From assembly GCA_027924645.1 (NCBI GenBank), contig BSBN01001149.1, positions 3,844,001-3,908,000 of the forward strand: a stretch of 64,000 nucleotides of DNA, in the 5' to 3' direction. This DNA comes from Cunninghamia lanceolata (taxonomy: Eukaryota; Streptophyta; Pinopsida; Cupressales; Cupressaceae). Positions 56,319 through 64,000 of this stretch are shown piece by piece (position 1 is the first letter of the stretch; each line of letters begins with the position of its first letter). A model generated the notes under the pieces. That model saw only the letters and a list, made by a program, of their open reading frames with translations. It searched no databases and was not told the DNA's origin. A program made the translations under genes and the position numbers.

Positions 56319-56761
56319 ATGGCTAGTCTTAAACATGGTTCAACTATTTATTACTTTTGGGCGTCGAGGGAATTGAATTAGTGTTAATAGACTAAAATAT
56401 AGGACGGATAATGAATTTCTGTTTGAACTTTACAGGAGGAGTGACGTCCATGGATCCCTTCCTCAGAAAGTTTTTCCGGGCCACTTACAGAAAGATGCAT
56501 CAAAATGAGGCCCGGACTAGCGCTTACTGCAAATTTGATAGCCAGATTTTGACTACCTTCACGTCGTCGCTGTATATAGCTGGATTAATAGCTTCAATGG
56601 TGGCCTCCTCTGTTACGAGGGTCTATGGACGAAAGCCCTCCATCTTGGTCGGCGGTCTAAGCGTTTTGATGGGTGCTGCTCTTAATGGCGCTGCTCTTAA
56701 TGTGGGTATGTTGATAGCGGGAAGAATCATGCTGGGCATTGGTATTGGTTTTGCGGATCAA

Positions 56762-58574
56762 GTATGTCTTCTACCTATCTTTAAATCTATTGTCTCCTAG
56801 TTTTTAAGATTAAAGTTTTTGCGTTAGTCGGCGACGCAGAAATCTCTCTGTTTTTGTAAAAATTCAGTCTTCATAAGGCTCGTCAGCAGATTTGTCCTAG
56901 AAGACCGTGCAGCAGAAGAAAAATATTAACTTATAGGCAGAGTGATTAAATTGAGAAATGGCATGTGAATACCTCTCATGAGCAATGCAGTGCAGAAACA
57001 AGACAAGACATTTGGTGGTGAGCTAGGTGTTGTAAAAGAGTGGCACTTAGTTTTAGGTATTTAGTCTTTGATTATTGAAGCATGTAATGTTTAAGTAGAG
57101 TGGTTTTTGATAGAGGGTAGCAGTTTCTTGGTCTCTTCTATTTATAATAGAAGACAAGGAAACAGTGATGAAAATAGTATTGTTTCATCACCTTTACTTG
57201 CAGTTTCAAATGCCTGCTGAATTTGATTTAGTGATACAATTGATTAATGCAGTACCCGTATTTGGTAAAACCCATAGATTATTTACATGTGGGACCTGCT
57301 TCCACTGTAAACAACCACTGACTACAATCCACTGGCACTTTAAACTCTTCCATTGACTAAAGAGCTGACAAAATTGACTATCAGCAAACAGACAAATCCT
57401 GCTCTAGCTCACTTATTTTTTAAATTTCAAAGCACTGACACTTTAAACTCTTCCATTGACTAAAGAACCGATAAAATTGACTATTACCAGACACAGACAA
57501 ATCCTGCTCTAGCTCACCTATTTTTTTATAGTTTTAAACCGTAAGTGCATGTGCAATTCATAAGGTGAAGACTGACTATCCAGCACTGTGCACCTACTTA
57601 CATCCTTAAAAAACACAAGTCCTTCTACAGACTAATAATATACATGCCCAATACTGCAATAAAAAGTGTTATTGGATAGCAGGTTTTGGAGGTTCTGTTG
57701 TATGTGCCGGACTGAATTTTATTTGAGAATTTTACTTACTTTTGCGGTTTCTAAGATTTGTATACACAGTTTTCAATCATTTGGGTTATGGTGTAAGTGG
57801 AGTAGTATATTTATGGGCAAAGGTGTCAGGCGGCAGAGGTGTGTCAACTTTCTCAGAGTTGAGAGAAAAAACTTGATCGTAGTCAAATTCAGAAGCACTC
57901 AATTCCAATCTAAGAGTTTTTAAAAACCCAAATATGGTAGTAAAGACAATAAAATATCTGATTGGTATATCAAGGCTTAGCTGTTATCACTCTAATAAAA
58001 TGCTGGTGCAATGTAGTAAATGTAACTTGTTTACACGTGGGACCTGCTTGCACCATAAACATGTTTTGCGGCACTTCAAGCTCTTCCAGCAGCTATGGTT
58101 CTAAATCCAGTTAATACGTAACATAAACTGGCCAGGACAAGATAAGAAAAATTAAAATTGGAATGAATCTAATTGTAAATGTGGTTTGGTGGGTAGTCAA
58201 AATGAAAGAACTTTGATCTAGATGTAATTACATGAATGCGAGTTAATTTAAGTATAAGCTTTTATCCAAGTGCAAAATGCCCCCTGTTTTATAGAATAAT
58301 TTGGTTGGACTGGGCATCCATTGCCACTCTACTTAAATATCATCCACTTCAATGGTCAATAGCAATTTTACACCTCATTTACAATAAAAAGTGGTAAATA
58401 TTTGTCTTCTTTTTATTGGCTAAAATTGACCTTTAACTGTTAAAGTGGATGATATTTAAGAATTGAAGGCGATACTATGAGTTACAGTCACACAGCTTTA
58501 TCTTTTAATTATTACAGTAGTAATCTATTAACTTGGATTTAACATGGTAATGAAATTTATGATTGGGAATGTAG
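56762..58574 (+). other. Intron 2 of STP gene (1813 bp), repeat-bearing
   Basis: Donor GTATGT at 56762, acceptor TGTAG ending 58574. It contains a tandem duplication of ~100 bp (57336-57425 and 57439-57535, sharing CTTTAAACTCTTCCATTGAC and CAAATCCTGCTCTAGCTCAC). A partial repeat of GTGGGACCTGCTT occurs at 57290 and 58037. A MITE lies at 58332-58460. Half of another MITE end (ATGTTTAAGTAGAG) is near 57087. Confidence 0.8.
58332..58460 (+). mobile_element. MITE in intron 2 of the STP gene
   Basis: 129 bp, ends CTTAAATATCATCCACTTCAA and TTAAAGTGGATGATATTTAAG, interior as in the copies at 4564 and 54480. It is the only complete single copy in the window and so defines the element borders best. 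Confidence 0.7.
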
Positions 58575-58599
58575 GCAGTTCCTCTATATCTCTCAGAGA

Positions 58600-58604
58600 T
58601 GGCT
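58600..58604 (+). other. Deletion scar in STP exon 3
   Basis: The word TGGCT here serves both as the end of SEMA (ATG GCT) and as the start of GFQL (T GGC TTT). The two frames differ by one base, so the deletion length is not a multiple of three. A shared TGGCT at both break points is what end-joining through short homology would leave. Confidence 0.7.
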
Positions 58605-59761
58605 TTCAGTTGTTCGTTGGCGTGGGCGGCCTGTCTGCCAGTCTCACAAACTATGGAACTGCTAAAATCCACGACTGGGGATGGCGTCTCTCCCTTGCTC
58701 TAGCAGCTGTCCCCGCTGTAATACTAAGCTTAGGGAGTTTATGGCTTCCAGAGACACCCAACAGTTTGATGGAAAGAAAAGGCCCTGAAAAGGCCAGAGC
58801 TATGTTGCAGAGGATACGCGGCACTCTTGATGTTGAGGAGGAGCTAAGCGACATGATGGAAGCAAAGAAAATATCAGAAAAGGTGAAACATCCCTTGCGC
58901 AATATGATGCAGAGAAAATACAGGCCACAACTTGTGATGGCAGTGGTCATTCCTATGTTCCAACAGCTCACAGGCATCAATGCCATTGTTTTCTATGCTC
59001 CGGTGTTGTTTCGCACAATTGGATTCCAGACCAATGCCTCTCTCATGTCAGCTGTTATTACAGGAGTCGTTGGCTTAGTTGCTACGGTGTTCTCCATGTT
59101 TGCTGTCGACAGATATGGACGTCGACTCCTCTTTCTCCAAGGGGGATTACAGATGCTTGTTTCCCAGGTACTTTGCTTTCTGCTTAAACTTCAAATGGTT
59201 CAAACAGTATCATAATTTTATCTTATCCCCCTTTCTTATTTGATTTATGTTATTAATACTTACATGTTATTGTTGTTTGAACATGTGTAGGTAATAATTG
59301 CTGCCATTTTGGGCATTAAATTTGATTCATCAGGTGATGGAAGCATGTCAAAAGGGTATGCGTATTTAATGTTAGTGATGATTTGCATATATGTGATAGG
59401 ATTTGCATGGTCATGGGGTCCATTAGGATGGTTAGTACCAAGTGAGATATTTTCATTAGAGGTGAGGTCAATTGGGCAGAGTATTGTCGTTTCAGTGAAT
59501 CTGTTGTTTACATTTGCCATTGCACAAGGATTTCTTGCCATGCTTTGCCACTTCAAGTTTGGAATTTTTCTTTTTTTTGCGGGATGGGTGTTTCTCATGA
59601 CCCTATTTGTATATTTATTTCTCCCTGAGACCAAAAGCATAGGCATAGAAGAGATGAATAAAGTGTGGGAAGAGCATTGGTTTTGGAAAAGATTTGTTAA
59701 TGAGGAATTCCTTATACCAATGAAAATCATGGTATCAAGCAATGTAGAAAATACTCATTGA

Positions 59762-62488
59762 GTCTGCTTTGTATTCTACAAAGATTACTTTTGATTGGTT
59801 TAGACTATTGTAATCCTTAATAATTTGAAGACTTTCCTTTATAAGTTTGGACTCAAATTATACAATTTGTTAGTTCTTTTTCTAAGCATAAAAAGAAAGG
59901 TAGAATAAGACCTTCCATAAATACATAAAGATTGCAATCACTTAATATTGTATGGTACATTAAAAAAATTAAGGTCATTTAATTGCATGATTCTATAAAT
60001 TTATTTATAAAAAGTGATTTTTTTTTAAAATACCACATAACATAGAGCAAAAATAAACCTTATTCACACTTTTTTTCTAAAATTAAAAATATTTAAAAAT
60101 TAACAACATAGAAAAATAATAAGATTTAAGGTTTGACAATATTTATTACCTTACTTTCTCACTTGTATTTCTAAAATTTTATACCAAGTAATTCAAAAAA
60201 GATTTATATATAAACCTTTGAAGCATAATAAAACAATTTATTTCCATGCTTACCAATATCCAAATTCATATTGTAAAGACTATTGTCATTGAATGATGCA
60301 ATATATTATATGATTGAGAATAAAATCATAAATGGGAACATGAATTCCTTGGGTGGGATAGTTTTTAAAATATGTTTTTCTACTAATTTTTAGGTTTCTA
60401 ATCTAGTTTTGGAGACATTTGGATGATGCAATAAAGGAAAGAGGGGTTGAGAGCTTTAGAGGTACCTTTTAGTTGTCTAACTTATAACATGAAGTTCATG
60501 ATCCAAATTAGAAATGTTACATTGAATTGTAAAAGGAACATAAATAAAAGGTCTTTGCACAAATTCAAAACCTTTGAAATATATTTCTAGAAGAAAAAGA
60601 CTATAGTCCAATCTTGGATTTGGATATATGGAGTATATCAGTTTATAGTCTAATTTTGGTGGTTGGTTCCTAATTACTTTGTGGCATTTGTTGAATAGAT
60701 GGACTATTCTTAGAATGATTGGGGAATGGATTGTTCAATATTTTTAAGTGATAATTCTCTTGGTAAATGGATTTGTGTTGGTCTTGGGTATATGAATTTT
60801 ATCTAGACTAATTGACAACTTGAGATTATTAGACCAATTAACAACTTGAGATTATTGGACCAATCAACAACTTGATTGAGGGCTTCTACTAAGATAAGGG
60901 ATCTATATAAGCTAAGAGAAACTTTTCATTAAGGAAATCATTAATCTAATATTTATCATAACATTATGGTCAAAGTATTTTTCTAGAATGAGGTTTTATG
61001 CAAACTTATTGAGGTCATGATTATTTTTAGGGGAATACCCTTAAGTTTTATTCCACCAACAAATTTGTTAGAGTACATGCTTAGTTGTGTCTAGACATTT
61101 ATGTTGTATATGGGGTATCAGTAAAAGCAAGAAGATATGTCCACTTTTTGTGGAAGTCTCGCAGACAAAAAAACCCTGGCAGAAATAGGTGCTCAAGCCT
61201 AAATGGGCACCCATTTTATAAATGGGCACTCATTCACAAAAACTATTTATTTTTTAACAGTCACCTGCGAGTTCATTTTGAACTCCTGAAACAATGACAA
61301 GGATGGAAATTGACAAGGGTCATTATACCTTGCATTTAATCATAATTATTTGTCAAATCCAAGACAGTGTCCATGGCAGTCTACAATAGGAACTAGCTAT
61401 CAACAGTCCTAGAACTATCTACTGAAATGAAACCTACTTATCCAATCAAATGCATGCCTTTAGCTAGTTGTTGTGAAAGAAATCTTAATCTAAGAATTTG
61501 AACAATACAATGTTGAAATGAACTAGCTAATTAGAAAACTGGTGTTTATAGGAGATATAAATTTTAATAAAAAGATTTGAAATGTATTTTGCAAACCCTA
61601 AAATCTATATCAAATGTAACAGAAAAAGATGAAAGATATAACCATAAAAGAAAATAAAAGCAAATGTTACTGAATGTGATCGAAGATGTGGTTGCTCAAA
61701 TGTTTTTGCATAACTAAACACTAAGAAATTTTCCTAGGACTGATAAATGAAAAATGAGGTTGATTGTATGAAATTTGGGCAAAAGTGGTTGGAGCGGTTG
61801 AACAGAAAAAAGGTAGATAAAAGGTACGTGAATGAGATTTTAGTTATGTGAACGGTAATTGTTATTTTTAATTTCTTTATGAATAGGTTTCAGATTCAAG
61901 TTTTAGTAAATAATAAATTAAGTTATTTAACTTTAATTTATTATTTATGGGATGTTAATAAAGTGGAGATTTAATTAATTTAATTAATTAATTAAGTCTC
62001 ATAGATAAGGGTAAGGATTAGGATAAGGGTGGACTAGGGATTAATTAATGATAAAGATAATTAGGGGATGACAATGACTAATGAGGGATAATTAGGGGAT
62101 AATTAGGTTAATTTTTTGACGTCTACAACTGGAAAAGACATCAAAAATAGAATAAACAGTAATTTGATCTGTATCTATCAAAGAAGGAAAACTAAACTAA
62201 AGAACTTGCAGTAATTCAAGAAAGTAATAAATCTGAAAAGTAATACTAGTCTTCTCTCCTTTGGTGGGAGTGGGCCCTTGTTCCACACCTCCAGAATTGA
62301 AGACTAAAGAAAAGCTTCAGAACATACAAATAGGAAACTGCCTTTCTTTAATTTAGGATCTTCAAAAATAGAGCATTCTTCAACAGAGTAAAAATATAGT
62401 ATATTGTAATTCTGAAAACAAAAATAATGATATATTTCTTATCACCTCCATACAATATATATTAGGTGTATTTACTAACAACATATCT
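59762..62488. other. AT-rich region downstream of the STP gene
   Basis: No supported gene. A 26-bp unit repeated three times (ACAACTTGAGATTATT) lies at 60805-60882. TTAATTAA-rich sequence with GGGATAATTAGG words and TTTTTTGACGTCTACAA lies at about 61950-62130 and resembles the end of a gypsy LTR, but I find no partner. Polyadenylation of the STP gene would fall in the first ~150 bases; no canonical AATAAA is obvious there. Confidence 0.4.
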
Positions 62489-62696
62489 CTAGGTAAGTGC
62501 ACAAAGATGAGGGACCAAAAGGGGGTCTTAAGATGCCATTTTTTCTGAAATCAGGAAAGACTGATGTTGGATGAGAAATTAAAGATAGTTACACTCAAAA
62601 TTTAAAGATACAACAAAAAAAGAGTCATAGTGCTCTAAATCTAGTTTCTAAACTACTATTTTTTTTCAAAAATGGTTGAGATTAATGGGTTCAAAA

Positions 62697-62765
62697 AGGG
62701 GGAGCACACAAATTGGTCTCATTTTTCTCAAAAAAACATAACATAACATCTAGTGTGCTCCCCCT
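62697..62765 (+). other. Hairpin equivalent to 15167-15235
   Basis: The arms AGGGGGAGCACAC (62697-62709) and GTGTGCTCCCCCT (62753-62765) pair perfectly. They differ from the arms of the first copy but keep full pairing, while the loop (AATTGGT...AAAAAAACATAACATA) is nearly the same. Confidence 0.65.
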
Positions 62766-63369
62766 AAAATGTTAATTTTTTTAGTATTTCAAAAATTGCT
62801 TCAATGAGAAATTAGCTAACACCATGTAGTTTATCCCTAATTTTTCTGATAATTTTTTCATGAATAATTGATATTTTACTAATTTTCAAAGTGGACATAA
62901 CTTGAAAAATAGAAAATTGAGCGTGCTCCCCCCTAAAATTTTTGAATACTAATCAAAAATTAAATTTTTTTTTTAATACGTGTAGAATGGAGTCTAGTTT
63001 CTAAAAATATAACTTATTTGAAACTTTGATGAATGGTTAAAACAAAAGTCAAAATTACTAGACACTAGTTTTTGATAAAAAATGGATATACTAACAAAAG
63101 AAATTAAAGATGAAATCCTTAACGTACTTAAAACATGAAAAAAATTATATGGTTAGATAGCTAACAGAGAACTTAAGATTATGGTGGTATTTTTTTAACT
63201 TTTCATTGAAAAAAGTGCAATTTTGATGGGAAGCATGCTCTAGATTATGTGAATTTTGTTAGAATCTAGAAAAACACATCCTTGGATGACCTAAACACGG
63301 TCCAAGCCTTTGGGTTGGAAGCCCAAGGCAAATCTAAGCCTAACACTTGGAAATTACCAAGGCAAAGAA

Positions 63370-63446
63370 TAACGTGAGCACGTTATAATGTGCTCACATT
63401 ATATGCATTCACATAACGCAAGCGCGTTATAATGCACTCACGTTAT
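63370..63446. repeat. Subterminal palindromes of second transposon copy
   Basis: Two consecutive ATAACG(T/C)(G/A)AG(C)(A/G)CGTTATAATG(T/C)(G/A)CTCAC(A/G)TTAT units separated by ATGCATTCAC. They have the same core as the palindromes at 15800, 26687 and 52913. Confidence 0.7.
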
Positions 63447-63450
63447 ATGC

Positions 63451-63468
63451 TCTCTCTCTCTCTCTCTC
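63451..63468. repeat. (TC)9 microsatellite
   Basis: Nine TC units directly after the palindromes of the second transposon copy. Confidence 0.9.
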
Positions 63469-64000
63469 AAATCAAATTTGTAGCTATTTTTTACAAATTA
63501 TTTTTGTGTAATTTGTATCCAAGGAAATGCGCAATTGAGAAAAAGAAGCAGCCATTTTCATCACTAGTCCATGGTTGAAAGGAAAGATCTTTACAAATTA
63601 TGTTAAGTGTATTCTTGGTTGATTCAATACATTACCATTATGTCAAGTTATCAAGCTAGACAATATTATTCACTTCGGTTTGGATAAAATTAGTCACTCA
63701 CTAATAATATGTCTCTTACATTTATATAAACAAGACTCATTTTCATCAACCCATATTTCCCCCGGCTTGGTCTGAGATTGCAAGAACATGGATAAGAATG
63801 AATGTTACAACTTGGCAATGGTCCAAGATATTGATATTACATCACTTATTATGTGGGATTCTAAAATATTCCTTACATTTGAAAAGGGTTTTGCTTTGAA
63901 ACTTCAAACATTGTTTTACATTTCTTCTATGAACAATTTTCTTCACAGGTGCATATTTGACAGTAATTTTTGGCCCATTCAATGAAAGCAAAAAATCAAG

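Larger units (their letters stand above)
55746..59761 (+). pseudogene. Sugar transport protein (STP-type hexose/H+ symporter), frameshifted in exon 3
   Basis: Four exons: 55746-55887, 56436-56761, 58575-59167 and 59291-59761, all with GT-AG introns. Exon 1 encodes the cytosolic N-terminus and TM1 ([20 protein letters not shown]). Exon 2 has GGVTSMDPFLRKFF, LTTFTSSLYIAGLIAS and the RVYGRKP loop. Exon 3 opens AVPLYLSEMA, then jumps to GFQLFVGVGG in another frame. It continues with LPETPNSLMERKG, QQLTGINAIVFYAPVLF and VDRYGRRLLF. Exon 4 has [13 protein letters not shown] and [21 protein letters not shown]. These are hallmark MFS sugar-porter and STP motifs. About ten to twelve conserved codons (PP..RGALNI region) are missing at 58600-58604, which breaks the frame, so the product would be truncated after TM4. 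A sequencing or assembly error is the alternative. Expected role: plasma-membrane monosaccharide/proton uptake. Confidence 0.85.
62489..64000 (+). mobile_element. Second copy of giant transposon family, left end only
   Basis: Starts CTAGGTAAGTGCACAAAG, then GGGACCAAAAGGGGGTCTTAAG, and is collinear with 14954-15895 for about 950 bp at roughly 80% identity. It includes the hairpin (62697-62765) and the palindromes (63370-63446). From 63451 it differs: a (TC)9 run, then AT-rich sequence with no convincing ORF up to the window edge. The rest of the element should lie to the right. Confidence 0.75.

Noticed and set aside
58544..58612. The in-frame ATG at 58544 as a start of a shorter transporter.
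   Set aside because: It lies in intron 2. Exon 3 begins at 58575 with AVPLYLSEMA in a different frame, and family alignment shows the lost codons instead.
1..64000. tRNA, rRNA or other structural RNA genes.
   Set aside because: No cloverleaf with A/B box words or rRNA core sequence was recognised. The only tRNA-related strings are primer binding sites.

Overview
The window looks like nuclear DNA of a seed plant, and most likely a conifer or other gymnosperm. The evidence is low GC, one intron-containing plant sugar-transporter gene in about 55 kb of nested repeats, degenerate TTTAGGG (plant telomere-type) arrays, and plant-type Ty3/gypsy (Tat-like) and Ty1/copia (Sirevirus-like) LTR elements. 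The taxonomic call is inference; no rRNA, tRNA, organellar or bacterial genes were seen.

Layout. 1-3992: older repeat debris (an AT-rich LTR-like tract, a minisatellite, a copia-type LTR at 1755-2114, and a ~0.7 kb tandem duplication). 3993-54285: a degenerate Tat-type Ty3/gypsy element on the minus strand (gag, protease, RT, two RNase H domains, integrase; left LTR truncated). Its 5' leader is split by a second element at 14954-53065. That element is a giant DNA transposon, 38.1 kb now and about 16.8 kb without its own insertions. Its ends carry inverted repeats beginning CCCAGGG(G)TAAGTGCAA.

The transposon contains subterminal palindromes, a telomere-like array, a plus-strand gene with a DFAENY / WSDN DDE-transposase signature, a 359-bp satellite, and a minus-strand gene with small exons. 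It was hit twice. A 7.3-kb non-autonomous Sirevirus-like LTR element (17002-24340, exact 5-bp duplication AAGGG) sits in the telomere-like array. A 14-kb Ty3/gypsy element (28880-42847, duplication GGACA/AGACA) splits the transposase gene in frame. The 14-kb element has the order protease - extra RNase H - RT - RNase H - integrase.

54286-55745: a rearranged junction (a 367-bp inverted duplicate of left-side sequence and MITEs) followed by an intact hAT-type MITE with an 8-bp target duplication. 55746-59761: a four-exon STP-type hexose/H+ symporter gene on the plus strand, with a frameshifting microdeletion at the start of exon 3, a long foldback in intron 1 and a MITE in intron 2. 59762-62488: AT-rich downstream sequence. 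62489-64000: the left end of a second copy of the giant transposon family, running off the window. Comparing its ~950-bp end with the first copy reveals a hairpin whose two arms have changed together.

The only candidate host gene is the sugar transporter, and it looks broken. Everything else is mobile DNA, which allows a relative chronology by nesting. The giant TIR transposon with its DFAENY-type transposase, second gene, internal satellite and telomere-like DNA is the best candidate for a poorly described system.
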